Shown: positions 34,537 to 43,419, counted from the first letter of the stretch. The stretch: DNA of 51,499 bases from an uncultured Clostridia bacterium (GCA_937912175.1 CALDOU010000028.1:1-51499), one strand, 5' to 3'. The notes: generated by a model not told the origin, from the letters alone. Made by a program: numbers and translations.

Positions 34537-35442
34537 ATGGTAATAAATGCGTTAGATGAGGTGTTGTTTTGGTCGGATGTTTCACAAATTATAAACAAGA
34601 TAAAGGAGTGGGACAAGAATTATTTTCCCGATAATCCGGAAATGTTTTCCATAGAAAAAGAAAAATTTATTAAACAAGAAATTCCCTCAAAGGAAGAATT
34701 TTTACGACGCTTGGAGTATTATGAAAAAAATGGCAAGCCCATATGGGTAGGCGGCAGAAATGATTATTGCGACGATTTGTCTTTCGATGATATAAAAAGA
34801 TCAATTACCGAAAGTTCGAGTTTGAAACACGGGGAAATGCTGGCTAAAAAACTTGCTCCTATTTACTCAAAAAATCCTAACTTTTGGAATTTTTATACTG
34901 ATAACATTTTTACCGAAAAAGAAAACGGCGTTCTTGAGCTAACTGTTGGAATGGGATTAGGTACGTCTGCTTTAATGCAAAAAATGTCCAAGAAAGATTT
35001 ATATATTGGCGTAGATATAGATTTTAATTGTGCAAAGCAGGCCGACGCTTTGGCAAAATATCATAAGGCAAATGGGCTTGGAATCGCAACATCACTTTGG
35101 AATATGCCGTTTGATAACGATACATTCTCAGCGGTTTGTTCTAATAATGGTTTGGATGAATGCAGAGAAATTCCGACCATTCTAAAGGAAGCCGCAAGAG
35201 TTTTAAAGTCAAAAGGAAAAATGGTTTTAATTTGCAGAGATAAAGAAAATTCTTGGTATCCGCAGTTTAAAAAATATGGATTTGATAAAAATGAAGCTGA
35301 ATATTGGTTAAACAAAGTAAGGCTTTATGCCGGCGCAGATCAGATAGAAAATTTGGCAATTGATTGTGGGTTACGTTTGAACTGCAAAAAAGAAGAAAAA
35401 TCCTACTACGGCACTATATTGGTTTTTGAAAAAACAAAATAA
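34537..35442 (+). CDS. Class I SAM-dependent methyltransferase
   Basis: A 301-residue protein. The first ~120 residues are charged and helical without a known domain. From about 128 a Rossmann methyltransferase follows: SAM loop VLELTVGMGLGTSAL, acidic residue in YIGVDID, and MPFDNDTFSAVCSNNGLDE with EAARVLKSKGKMVLI. Substrate unknown. It is the only plus-strand gene in the 34.5-44 kb cluster, has AGGAGGGG upstream and a very strong terminator after it, so it stands alone. Confidence 0.85.
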   Translation: MVINALDEVLFWSDVSQIINKIKEWDKNYFPDNPEMFSIEKEKFIKQEIPSKEEFLRRLEYYEKNGKPIWVGGRNDYCDDLSFDDIKRSITESSSLKHGEMLAKKLAPIYSKNPNFWNFYTDNIFTEKENGVLELTVGMGLGTSALMQKMSKKDLYIGVDIDFNCAKQADALAKYHKANGLGIATSLWNMPFDNDTFSAVCSNNGLDECREIPTILKEAARVLKSKGKMVLICRDKENSWYPQFKKYGFDKNEAEYWLNKVRLYAGADQIENLAIDCGLRLNCKKEEKSYYGTILVFEKTK

Positions 35443-35469
35443 TCAAATTAGAAGATAACAATATTTAAT

Positions 35470-35503
35470 AAACATCCCCCAGCTAGGCTGGGGGATGTTT
35501 ATT
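35470..35503. terminator. Strong bidirectional terminator
   Basis: A 14-bp perfect stem AAACATCCCCCAGC / GCTGGGGGATGTTT with a TAG loop (35470-35500). It lies between convergent genes and can serve both the methyltransferase on plus and the Nudix gene on minus. Confidence 0.85.
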
Positions 35504-35509
35504 ATTGTT

Positions 35510-36001
35510 TTAAAAAATGGTTTCAAAGTATTTTTTTAAAGAATTTATACTCATAGGAAAGAATTTTTCAGGATTTGTATCTAGCAATAACTTTAACTCA
35601 TTTGTAGGAATCCATTTTATATCTGACGATTCATTTGATTTATCATAAAGCTTACCTTCACCTGAGCAAATAAAAGTAAACAGAATTAATGAATATCCAC
35701 CTGATAAATTTTGAGTGATACAAAAGGGGGAAAAGCTAATAGTAGAGTACGATTTTGTTTCAATTGTTTGATGATTTTCGCCAATTATATTAGTGATTGT
35801 TAATCCTGTTTCTTCCCTTACTTCACGTCTTAATGCATCAAATATATTTTCAAATTCTCTTATTTTGCCGGCTGGTATCTCTATTAATCCATCTTCTGAA
35901 ATGTTTTTTCGCCTTTTTTGAATAAGTATATGCCTAAAGCCATTAATATCTTTTTCAATAATTGCACCTACTGCGGGTTTAGCAAATATCTCATTTATCA
36001 T
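35510..36001 (-). CDS. Nudix hydrolase
   Basis: A ~163-residue pyrophosphohydrolase. The Nudix box is complete: G in AGKIREFEN, then the REVREETGLTI block. The opening GAIIEKDINGFRHILIQKRR is a standard Nudix first strand, and SSDIKWIPTNEL the closing one. It resembles ADP-ribose or nucleotide-sugar hydrolases, but the substrate cannot be set. I prefer ATG 36001, with AGGTGATG upstream, over GTG 36013, which lies in that site. Confidence 0.85.
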   Translation of the reverse strand: MINEIFAKPAVGAIIEKDINGFRHILIQKRRKNISEDGLIEIPAGKIREFENIFDALRREVREETGLTITNIIGENHQTIETKSYSTISFSPFCITQNLSGGYSLILFTFICSGEGKLYDKSNESSDIKWIPTNELKLLLDTNPEKFFPMSINSLKKYFETIF

Positions 36002-36032
36002 ATAATACATCACCTATGATTCTGATTAGTTT

Positions 36033-36683
36033 TTAGATTTTATTTACAATAATAGCCGTTTGACCCTTTTGCCAAACCTTCGCAATTTCTTTAAATCCAG
36101 CACGTTCAAACATCTCTATTTGATTATCTACTGTGCAAGGCGTGTCAAAATGAACGAACTCATCATCTTTGATATTTTGTTCTTTACGAATCCGATTTAG
36201 CTCTGAAAATAAGTAATTTTCTTCCGCTTGGTCTTTTGCAACATAATCGCATTCTATGTACATTCCGCTTGGTTTTAAAGCCTTGCGGATTTTCTTATAT
36301 AAACTTACTTTGCTTTCGTGCGTAAAGTGATGCATTGTCTGAAATGATATAACTATGTCAAATGCCTTTTCTCCAAAAGGGACATCAAAATAGCTGCCAC
36401 AAATTAAATTTATATTTTTATCAGTAAAATTGCTTTTAAGTTTATCAAGCATAGCCTGAGTTAAATCTATTCCGGTAACTTCTAAGTCGGGAATTTTTTT
36501 AAATATTTCGTGAAGTTCCAATCCTGTTCCACAACCTAAATCTAATAGCTTTTTGCAGGTGCTTGGAATAAGCTCAGCAAGTTTTATATACCCTTCTTTG
36601 CACCCTTCGACATTTTCAAGCATTTGGGTTTCGTATTCGTCTATTCTTTTTGCAAAGAAATCGTTCATTTTTTCAAGTTCCAT
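36033..36683 (-). CDS. Class I SAM-dependent methyltransferase
   Basis: A 216-residue small-molecule-type methyltransferase. SAM-binding loop LLDLGCGTGLELHEIF near residues 45-60, acidic VTGIDLTQAMLDKL, and DIVISFQTMHHFTHE; RKALKPSGMYIECDYV is the post-IV motif. Begins with an amphipathic ELEKMNDFF helix, of which a decayed second copy lies at 37460. Substrate unknown; upstream AAAGGAAA site. Confidence 0.88.
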   Translation of the reverse strand: MELEKMNDFFAKRIDEYETQMLENVEGCKEGYIKLAELIPSTCKKLLDLGCGTGLELHEIFKKIPDLEVTGIDLTQAMLDKLKSNFTDKNINLICGSYFDVPFGEKAFDIVISFQTMHHFTHESKVSLYKKIRKALKPSGMYIECDYVAKDQAEENYLFSELNRIRKEQNIKDDEFVHFDTPCTVDNQIEMFERAGFKEIAKVWQKGQTAIIVNKI

Positions 36684-36771
36684 GTGTTTTATTTCCTTTA
36701 AAATTTATTTTTTAGTGTTAGTGATTCGTACAATTTTGAAGTATATTTAAAAATTAAATGTTCTTTATTTT

Positions 36772-37410
36772 TCAAATTTTAGTATTTAGTAATGTGCAAA
36801 GAAGATTATGGTATAGTATCGGTAAGCCAAAACGCTTATGGAAATCGTTCAAGATATTTGGAAATCTGCTTTTATAATTCGATTCATCAATAAAATCTTG
36901 TGAATTCATAAAAATTAATATTTCATTCATCGTACTTATACTGATATCAGCTTTACCTGATAAGAATTTAATAAGACTACGATGAAACAAGCGTGAGATT
37001 TGATATTCAGTTTTGTTGCTAAAAGCAAATTGTCTACAAATATTATTATCTCTGGTATAATCAATTTTTTTAATTTCAGATCTGTGAAAATATTCATTTT
37101 TTGTGATGTTAACTTTTTTTATAACCTCCAAGTCAACCGCAACACCATCTATGTAAATTACTATCAATATTCCCGGCGGATTGCTCGTGTATGATATGTA
37201 TATAGGTTTTCCATAGCCATAAATTAGCTTGTTTAATATTTTAGCATCACAAAAAACGCTTATATCTACATCCGAAAATATAGTATCATTTCCGTGTAAA
37301 AAAGACCCTCCTAGCCAAATATGAGTTTTATTAATTTTTGAAAATTCTTCTACATAACTAATGTATTTGGTTTGATTATTTTTATAAAATACTTTTTGCT
37401 TATCTACCAT
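36772..37410 (-). CDS. Nucleotidyltransferase-fold protein
   Basis: A 212-residue protein of the polymerase-beta nucleotidyltransferase fold: WLGGSFLHGND (GGS at 34-36) followed by FSDVDISVF (Asp 47 and 49), and a later Asp in GVAVDLEVIKK. The C-terminal helices resemble substrate domains of antibiotic adenylyltransferases, but no single family is obvious. Whether it modifies an antibiotic or another small molecule is unknown. The ribosome site is weak. Confidence 0.78.
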   Translation of the reverse strand: MVDKQKVFYKNNQTKYISYVEEFSKINKTHIWLGGSFLHGNDTIFSDVDISVFCDAKILNKLIYGYGKPIYISYTSNPPGILIVIYIDGVAVDLEVIKKVNITKNEYFHRSEIKKIDYTRDNNICRQFAFSNKTEYQISRLFHRSLIKFLSGKADISISTMNEILIFMNSQDFIDESNYKSRFPNILNDFHKRFGLPILYHNLLCTLLNTKI

Positions 37411-37459
37411 TAAAACACGTCTTTCGCCATTTTGTTTAGAATTAATTTTTACTTTTTCC

Positions 37460-37501
37460 CTATTCTTTTTGAAAAAAATTGTTCATCTTCTCAATTTCAA
37501 T
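37460..37501 (-). pseudogene. Fragment of a second methyltransferase N-terminus
   Basis: The minus-strand frame ending at TAG 37460 reads IEIEKMNNFFQKE. This closely matches ELEKMNDFFAKR at the start of the methyltransferase at 36033. It is too short to be a gene; I take it as a scar left by duplication or recombination. Confidence 0.4.
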
Positions 37502-37507
37502 TTATCT

Positions 37508-37972
37508 CTATCCTTTTTGCTTTATTTTTTCTGCCATATATTTTTCTATTTCATCGTGAGTTAGCTTTCGCACCTGTGTGTTTTTGAATTCTCTATATTT
37601 TTCAGAAATAAAAATAGGCTTCGTACTCTCACAAATTTTATCTTTGTTTTTTTGTAAGTAGATTTCTAGTTCTTTACTGGTAGCAAAAATTTTGTACGAG
37701 CTTCTACCACTACTACTCTTTATTTCATATACACCACAGCATTTTTTCATAGTATAATCAGCAGCACGTAAATATAATTTTGCAATTCCCAATGATTTAA
37801 AAGGAAAATTCCACCTTTGCAGACCCCTTTTAGAATCTCTTTCCATACAGATACATCTTCCACAAGTACCGCAAATGTATTGCGTGTGATTTTCTAAGCA
37901 CTCAGCCGGATTTAGTAAAGGTGTAATTCTATTATCGTTAGCGTAACATTCTAAGCACATTTCGTTTTCCAT
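37508..37972 (-). CDS. Cysteine-rich zinc-ribbon-like protein, function unknown
   Basis: A 154-residue protein I do not recognise. The first 45 residues hold seven cysteines (C6, C9, C25, C34, C37, C40, C42) arranged as CxxC...CGTCGRCIC, which should bind one or two zinc ions; a CC pair follows near residue 77. The rest is mixed and charged, with a KIFATSKELEIYLQKNKDK segment and a basic end. It starts three bases after the Nudix stop, so the pair is translationally coupled; the AGGAG site overlaps the end of that gene. A regulator or nucleic-acid-binding role is possible. Confidence 0.75.
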   Translation of the reverse strand: MENEMCLECYANDNRITPLLNPAECLENHTQYICGTCGRCICMERDSKRGLQRWNFPFKSLGIAKLYLRAADYTMKKCCGVYEIKSSSGRSSYKIFATSKELEIYLQKNKDKICESTKPIFISEKYREFKNTQVRKLTHDEIEKYMAEKIKQKG

Positions 37973-37975
37973 CTC

Positions 37976-38470
37976 CTAAAGACCAAATACTTTCTCAAAA
38001 CAATAATTAAGCGTATGAACAAATAATCCTTTTTTGGATAAATCATAAATTTCATCTATTGTCATCCAGCCTACACTTTCTACCTCATCGGTAGTGGCGC
38101 TTTTTAAATCCACTATGCCGTCATATTCAAAAAGATAGACATCCAATATACTATTTAAATTTTTGCGTACATCTGAATAAACCAACTTTGCTCGTTTTGT
38201 GTCTAAATTAATTCCCACTTCTTCTTTTGTTTCTCTTATGGCAGCTTGTAAACTGTTTTCACCTTTTAAAACTGCTCCGCCCACAGTTTCAAACTTGAGG
38301 GGATTTCTTGATTTTTTCCTAGATCGCCTTGATATTAGATACTTTCCTTCGGAGTTTTTTACCCAAACATTAACAACCAAATGATATTTATCTTTAGGTA
38401 GAGGATTGCCTCTAACGTGTGTTTCGCCTGTCTTTATTCTATTTTCTGTATATAAATCCCACAGTTCCAT
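37976..38470 (-). CDS. Nudix hydrolase (isopentenyl-diphosphate isomerase-like layout)
   Basis: A 164-residue Nudix protein. Start LWDLYTENRIKTGETHVRG and HLVVNVWVKNSEGKYLISRR are typical of a subgroup annotated as Nudix hydrolases near IDI. The Nudix box reads GGAVLKGENSLQAAIRET then KEEVGINL, with all key glutamates. GAAGGAGT precedes ATG. Substrate unknown. It sits directly before the cysteine-rich gene. Confidence 0.85.
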   Translation of the reverse strand: MELWDLYTENRIKTGETHVRGNPLPKDKYHLVVNVWVKNSEGKYLISRRSRKKSRNPLKFETVGGAVLKGENSLQAAIRETKEEVGINLDTKRAKLVYSDVRKNLNSILDVYLFEYDGIVDLKSATTDEVESVGWMTIDEIYDLSKKGLFVHTLNYCFEKVFGL

Positions 38471-38497
38471 TAGTTTTTTTACTCCTTCGATTAAAGT

Positions 38498-38968
38498 CTA
38501 ATTTTTTACCCAAATATCAATTTCACTTTTATCGGGTTCTTCAAAAGTTTTTAAGAATTTAGCTGTAAGAGTTTTGTCTACGTAGTATGACCTCAATTTA
38601 TTTTCACGTATATCTTTATTTCGCTTGTTTATGCGGTTTTGCCACTCGTTATAATCGACATCAAGATAATGAAACTCAGGTTTTATGTTTTTGGAAGCAT
38701 AAAACTTTTTTGCATATTCACGCTCTTTTTGAGCCCAAAAGCCCCAATCCAGTATAACGCTAATACCTACATCCAGTATGTCCAAAGATTTTTTATATAA
38801 GTACGATTTTACTTTTGATACATATTCGCCGTCTACATTTTGGCCGAATAGTGCAAGCATAATTTCATCAACGGAAAGTATTACTGCGTGATTTGTATTC
38901 TTGATTTTGCCGGCGTATGTAGTTTTTCCGCTACATATTTTTCCACATATCATTACTACTTTTGGCAT
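38498..38968 (-). CDS. P-loop ATPase/kinase, zeta-toxin or chloramphenicol-phosphotransferase-like
   Basis: A 156-residue AAA-type kinase. P-loop CGKICSGKTT at residues 8-17, an aspartate in LSVDEIML, and basic lid residues in WQNRINKRNKD. The size and motifs match small ATP-binding proteins that phosphorylate small molecules. Target unknown. AAGGAGG lies upstream. Confidence 0.82.
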   Translation of the reverse strand: MPKVVMICGKICSGKTTYAGKIKNTNHAVILSVDEIMLALFGQNVDGEYVSKVKSYLYKKSLDILDVGISVILDWGFWAQKEREYAKKFYASKNIKPEFHYLDVDYNEWQNRINKRNKDIRENKLRSYYVDKTLTAKFLKTFEEPDKSEIDIWVKN

Positions 38969-38990
38969 GTGATAAGCCTCCTTACCTCCC

Positions 38991-39566
38991 CTAATTTAGA
39001 AGTGGAGTATTATTATTTTTTGTATCGTCTTTTAGAATACTGTATATACATTCGTCCGATATACCATCCTTATATTTATATGCCTGTCTTAAAACACCTT
39101 CAAGCTTCATGCCACATTTTTGCATAACTTTCCCGGAAGCAAGATTTTTTGCATGATGGTAAGCTTCGATTCTGTTAACACCTACTTCTTCAAAAAGAAA
39201 TCTGATGATTTCGCGGAGTGCTTCTGTGGCAATTCCACGGCCCCACCATTTTTCACCAATACAATATCCGACTTCAATTTTAGAAACATTTTCATCCGGA
39301 TTTGTAGCACCGATTTGACCTATAACTTGATTTTCATTTTTAAGCTCGATTGCCCAATTAAACGTTTTGCCGTCTTTATAACTTTCAATTAAACCACGCA
39401 AGTAGTCCTTGGTAACACTAATACTGCTATGTGTTTCCCAAGTTATGTAGCTTGTTACATTATCACTTGATGCATAATTTTCAAATACATCATTCGCATC
39501 GTCAATTGTAAATTTTCTTAGAATCAAACGATCTGTTTCAAGTCTTACTGTACCTTTATAATCCAT
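38991..39566 (-). CDS. GNAT N-acetyltransferase (RimJ/RimL type)
   Basis: A 191-residue acetyltransferase. The start RLETDRLILRKFTIDDANDVF is the RimJ/RimL signature; the acetyl-CoA loop is YCIGEKWWGRGIATEAL near residue 100, followed by VNRIEAYHHAKNLASGKVMQK. Such proteins acetylate ribosomal proteins, or small molecules in the resistance branch. Substrate unknown. Confidence 0.9.
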   Translation of the reverse strand: MDYKGTVRLETDRLILRKFTIDDANDVFENYASSDNVTSYITWETHSSISVTKDYLRGLIESYKDGKTFNWAIELKNENQVIGQIGATNPDENVSKIEVGYCIGEKWWGRGIATEALREIIRFLFEEVGVNRIEAYHHAKNLASGKVMQKCGMKLEGVLRQAYKYKDGISDECIYSILKDDTKNNNTPLLN

Positions 39567-39584
39567 TTTTTATCTCCCTTTTCG

Positions 39585-39938
39585 TTAATTGGTTTTTTTG
39601 ATAACTAAACCTACGGCTGTTTCATAACCTCCGAGTTGCTTTTGTATTTTTTCTATTTCCCCATCGGTACAACCGATTAAAATTTTAATTTCGGAATCTC
39701 TTTTTACAAAATCGACTGTAATGGCTACTGCACAGACTTCGTGATTTTTTCTACTTCCAACATACACATCTATATCCATGCCATCTGCCGAACTTGTGTT
39801 TTTCAAATATCCATAGTCCGTTATGTAAATAGTTTCAGGAAATTTCGGATGACGAGAGCCTTTTAGTCGGTCTATCACTATGTCTGATTCATCTACAAGC
39901 CTTTGCATATATTTCCAAAATTTTTCGTTTATTTCCAT
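39585..39938 (-). CDS. Small inorganic pyrophosphatase-like protein
   Basis: A 117-residue protein that matches the short stand-alone group often annotated inorganic pyrophosphatase: IVIDRLKGSRHPKFP, ITDYGYLKNTSSADGMDIDVYVG with an acidic DGMDIDV core, and KRDSEIKILIGCTDGEI. It keeps the family I DGxDxDV-type metal motif but is much shorter than the housekeeping enzyme, so its substrate may be another phosphoanhydride. Confidence 0.78.
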   Translation of the reverse strand: MEINEKFWKYMQRLVDESDIVIDRLKGSRHPKFPETIYITDYGYLKNTSSADGMDIDVYVGSRKNHEVCAVAITVDFVKRDSEIKILIGCTDGEIEKIQKQLGGYETAVGLVIKKTN

Positions 39939-39956
39939 TTCTATTTACCTCTTGTT

Positions 39957-40265
39957 TTATAATGAAATTTTTTTAAAAAGATGTGGTCTGCGGTCGGAAA
40001 AATATCCAATCTTTTTATTGTGGCTTTCCGCCGGGTCAATGTCTATAATTACTCCGCCATACTGATTAATATATTCTGTTATTACGTTGCCTTCGGGTGA
40101 ATAAGCAAATGCAAGCGGTATCTCCCCGCAAAAATGGGAACAACCAACTAAAAAAACTTCATTTTCAATAGCTCTTGCTTTGCATATACTTGTCCACTGA
40201 TAAAGTTGTTTTGAATGATACATACCTTTTCCGATTAAGTTTATAAGAAGTACCGGATTTTTCAA
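39957..40265 (-). pseudogene. C-terminal remnant of a carbon-nitrogen hydrolase (nitrilase family)
   Basis: A 102-residue frame showing the last third of a CN hydrolase: WTSICKARAIENEVFLVGCSHF followed by YSPEGNVITEYINQYGGVIIDID; quoted apart as KARAIENEVFLVG and YSPEGNVITEY. The catalytic Glu, Lys and Cys of the family lie upstream and are missing. The only start is TTG without a site; an ATG with AAGGAG just upstream is in another frame. It cannot be active alone. Confidence 0.65.
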
Positions 40266-40295
40266 TGCTCATTTGATTTTCACTCCTTTTTAAAT

Positions 40296-41045
40296 TTATA
40301 TCTTTCCAATTCTGAGAGTAGTATTAATGGGCATAATTACATATCCGTCTTTTGAATAATGAGCAAATATATCATTTAGCTTTTTCAAGTAGTTTTCGTA
40401 ATTTGGTTCACTTGGCTTAAGCGCAAATGATGTAGTAAAACATCCACCAATAAATTGTTCTAAATTTAATTTACGATTATTATCAAAAACACTCATATTA
40501 TAATTAGTAAAGAATTCATTATAGATATTTTCATTATTGTTTAGAATCCCATCTAAACCCTTATAATTTGGGCAATACTGTTGATTTGCTTTGTGTAAAT
40601 CATTAACTATATCTTCAGTATAATCATTGTCGTTGTATAATATCGCCACATAACCATCTTTAGTCAAAATTCGCTTACATTCTTTTTTAAATTCTGCTAA
40701 ATTAAACCAATGGAATGCTTGACCGATAACTATTAAATTAATTGAATGGTCATCTAATCCGGTATTCTCTGCCGTACTTAAAAGACCATAAAAATTTTCA
40801 TATTCTCCAAGATTGCTGGTGCATTTCCTATACATGTCTTTGTTAGGTTCAACACAATAAACCTTAAATCCTTTTTTCAAAAAAGGAAGTCCTAATTTAC
40901 CAGTACCAGCACCAATGTCAGCAATTTTAAAATCATTACTAATACTACATTTGTTTAATATATATCCAATTGCTTCATTTGGGTAATCCGGTCTATATTT
41001 GGAGTAATCATCTTGCATATTATTATATTTATTTGTATTATCCAT
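40296..41045 (-). CDS. Class I SAM-dependent methyltransferase
   Basis: A ~249-residue methyltransferase of the ubiE/type-11 group. Begins YSKYRPDYPNEAIGYIL, then SAM loop IADIGAGTGKLGLPF near residue 45, VYCVEPNKDM and LIVIGQAFHWFN. The FHWF motif is common in this group. It is the third methyltransferase in ten kilobases and not a close copy of the others. I start at ATG 41045; GTG 41054 is equally weakly supported. Confidence 0.87.
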   Translation of the reverse strand: MDNTNKYNNMQDDYSKYRPDYPNEAIGYILNKCSISNDFKIADIGAGTGKLGLPFLKKGFKVYCVEPNKDMYRKCTSNLGEYENFYGLLSTAENTGLDDHSINLIVIGQAFHWFNLAEFKKECKRILTKDGYVAILYNDNDYTEDIVNDLHKANQQYCPNYKGLDGILNNNENIYNEFFTNYNMSVFDNNRKLNLEQFIGGCFTTSFALKPSEPNYENYLKKLNDIFAHYSKDGYVIMPINTTLRIGKI

Positions 41046-41070
41046 ATTTATCACTTATCTTTCTTTATAA

Positions 41071-41853
41071 TTATTTTGTGGTTTTGATTGTTAAATCACT
41101 TAATTTGCTTTTTGCAAATTCAAAAAATTTAATTATTTCTTGATATTTATGCTCATCATTAGGTTTATCGGTTACTTCCCATTTGCCCCTTTGATTCCAA
41201 GCATACTCTACAATATCTTTAAAATTTGGATATTTGTTTTTAGCCCAGTTTTTAGCTTGTGATTTTGAAGGGTAAATTCCGATTTCTTTAATATAAAGCG
41301 CTCTACAAAGTGTGATAACAGAGTAAAATTGTTCATGAAGTGTTCTTTTACAAGCTTCTTTCCAACAGGGTATGTTTTCAAGGGCAACCTTATTTGACAT
41401 ATTTACAAAATCGGTTTCTGAAATGATAGGGAATACTTCTTCTTTAGGAGTGCCTAAAATCGTTTCTCCATAGTTTCTTACTATGTAAAAATAAATCAGA
41501 AACTCAGGTTTACAAACAATTGTTTCGAGCGGGTTTCCGGGTGCTACTGCGGTCAAAAAGGTTTCTTTGACAAGATAGTTTTTAATTGTTTCGGTACTTA
41601 CAAAAATCATTTCGATGCCATCTGTACCGAATCTTGAATATTTTTCGGAAATATATTTTTGCAAATCTTTTATTCTTTCAAATTCGTCCTTATTTATATC
41701 TCTTTTCAAGACTATCATTAAATCTATATCGCTAAAATTTTCATCAAAATCTCCAAGTACCAGTGAGCCGAATAAGTATACGCCCACTATGTTGCCGCCA
41801 AATGTTTGATTTATTCTATCCGATACATCGTTAGCTATGTTTTTAATTACCAC
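41071..41853 (-). CDS. Aminoglycoside adenylyltransferase-like nucleotidyltransferase
   Basis: A ~260-residue protein with the ANT(3'')/ANT(9) layout: nucleotidyltransferase core GVYLFGSLVLGDFDENFSDIDL with GS and the DxD pair, and a C-terminal helical domain containing LCRALYIKEIGIYPSKSQAKNWA, shown here in part as LCRALYIKEIGIYPSK. This class adenylates streptomycin or spectinomycin. Sequence alone does not prove resistance. GTG at 41853 is 8 bases after AAGGAG; GTG 41859 is too close to the site. Confidence 0.82.
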   Translation of the reverse strand: MVIKNIANDVSDRINQTFGGNIVGVYLFGSLVLGDFDENFSDIDLMIVLKRDINKDEFERIKDLQKYISEKYSRFGTDGIEMIFVSTETIKNYLVKETFLTAVAPGNPLETIVCKPEFLIYFYIVRNYGETILGTPKEEVFPIISETDFVNMSNKVALENIPCWKEACKRTLHEQFYSVITLCRALYIKEIGIYPSKSQAKNWAKNKYPNFKDIVEYAWNQRGKWEVTDKPNDEHKYQEIIKFFEFAKSKLSDLTIKTTK

Positions 41854-41871
41854 ACGCACCGCTCCTTTTTG

Positions 41872-42705
41872 TTAGAATATGAATCTTATAAAATCTATAA
41901 ACCAATGAAAAGCCATTGAAGTTTGCAAGTTTTTGTTTTTTACCAGCCATGTCATCGGAACGCCAAAAAGCAAGCACATAAACAAGAAAAAAATTATAGC
42001 CCCCATAGGGTTATTGACGAAAGTTTCCGGAAGATGTAGTAATGTATGCGGAACGGCACAAAGAAAATAAATTAAAAATGCAGTAGGTTTGTTTTTGGGA
42101 ATTTTACCTTTAAATACCCATGTGACAAATGCCAATAAGAAAAAGTGCCATATGATTTCTTCAGACGTTCCTGGTGGCAGTGCATGAAGTGCTGCGGGAA
42201 TTATATTACTAAAATTAAAACTCTTAAAGTTATTACCGCTCATAGTTATTGATGCCAAAACATTTATAATTGCAAAAGGTATGGCTAACACCGTACCTAT
42301 CAATAATGATTTTAGAAGTTTTTTTATATCAAGATTAAAGTATTTGTTTTCTTGTTTATATTTTCTGAATATTTGGCATGCGGAATAATAACATAACGCT
42401 GTTGTGATCGCTGAAATGTACTCGTTAAATCCTGCATAGTAAGCTATGTAACCAAAGACTGCCCCGACTATAAAATCTAAAAATACGAATTTCTTCATTT
42501 TTAAAATATAGTAGCTCGATAAAACACATAGAGAAAGCTCGCTCCAATGCAGTGCTCTTGCGTTTAGGCTTTTAAAATGGTATACAAATATGGTTTTGTC
42601 TATCGGCATAATAAAATTTAATGCAAACATTACGGCAAACGCTGCCAGAAACGCTCCTATGCAGAGATACGGTTTATAGTCTTTTTTTGAAAACAATTTT
42701 TCCAT
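41872..42705 (-). CDS. CPBP family intramembrane protease-like protein, variant motif
   Basis: A 277-residue protein with about eight membrane helices. The C-terminal third has the CPBP (CAAX protease/bacteriocin-processing) pattern: EEIIWH in GTSEEIIWHFFL where the family has EExxxR, a histidine motif in PHTLLHLPE, and HWFID near the end. Both glutamates and the late His-Asp are kept, arginine is replaced by histidine. It may be a protease or an immunity-type protein. It heads a run of three tandem CPBP genes when read along the plus strand; transcription order is the reverse. Confidence 0.75.
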   Translation of the reverse strand: MEKLFSKKDYKPYLCIGAFLAAFAVMFALNFIMPIDKTIFVYHFKSLNARALHWSELSLCVLSSYYILKMKKFVFLDFIVGAVFGYIAYYAGFNEYISAITTALCYYSACQIFRKYKQENKYFNLDIKKLLKSLLIGTVLAIPFAIINVLASITMSGNNFKSFNFSNIIPAALHALPPGTSEEIIWHFFLLAFVTWVFKGKIPKNKPTAFLIYFLCAVPHTLLHLPETFVNNPMGAIIFFLFMCLLFGVPMTWLVKNKNLQTSMAFHWFIDFIRFIF

Positions 42706-42732
42706 AAATTACACTTCCCTTCTTCTAAGCGT

Positions 42733-43419
42733 TTAGTGTATAGCGGCTACTAAGAAATCCCAAACGGCGTGAAAAATAATAAGTGGAACAATAGACTTGT
42801 TTTTTGTTTTAATCATAAAGAGGCACATTGCTACTCCAAAAACAAAGGCGAAGATCGTAACCGAAATAAAATTTGACAAATTAAACTTGTTATCAAAAAA
42901 CATAAAGAAATGTGCAAACCAATGGCTCGCCGAAAAAAACGCACTCGAAATTATAACGGCATTTCTTTGTGAAGTTACTTCTTTAAAGGCGTTATAGCAC
43001 CAGCCTCTGAAAACAAACTCTTGGCAAAGCCCCAAACTAAGCCATAACACCACGTTATATAGAGTCGTTTCTTGAGGATTAAAATAAATTTTGCCGTTTG
43101 TAAAATAAGAGACCGCACATTGATCAGCTATACAAAATAGTAAAACAATAAAGAACCATTTGTAGCTAAATTTAAATGAAAAAATCTCTTTAAAGTTAGT
43201 TTTAATACTATCCTTGTAATAAATGAAAAACAAAATAGCCGGCAACATTCTTATGTATTCACGACTTATGCCAATTAAATTGTTCATCGTTGTACTTAAA
43301 TCTTTCGGAAATACAAAATACTGGAAAGGATACCAAAATACCGCCCAAACCAGCATTATTACCGCCATTGAAAACATTACGTTTTTGAAATTTAATTGCT
43401 TTGATTTTAAATTCTTCAT
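42733..43419 (-). CDS. CPBP family intramembrane protease-like protein, Gln in motif 1
   Basis: A 228-residue protein with about six to seven helices. Motif 1 reads LCQEFVFRGW at 131-140, so the first glutamate of EExxxR is glutamine; motif 2 is FSASHWFAHF and motif 4 FHAVWDF. In characterised relatives the first glutamate helps activate water, so this copy may be catalytically weak or inactive. Seventeen bases separate it from the next CPBP gene. Family includes Rce1 proteases and bacteriocin immunity proteins. Confidence 0.85.
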   Translation of the reverse strand: MKNLKSKQLNFKNVMFSMAVIMLVWAVFWYPFQYFVFPKDLSTTMNNLIGISREYIRMLPAILFFIYYKDSIKTNFKEIFSFKFSYKWFFIVLLFCIADQCAVSYFTNGKIYFNPQETTLYNVVLWLSLGLCQEFVFRGWCYNAFKEVTSQRNAVIISSAFFSASHWFAHFFMFFDNKFNLSNFISVTIFAFVFGVAMCLFMIKTKNKSIVPLIIFHAVWDFLVAAIH

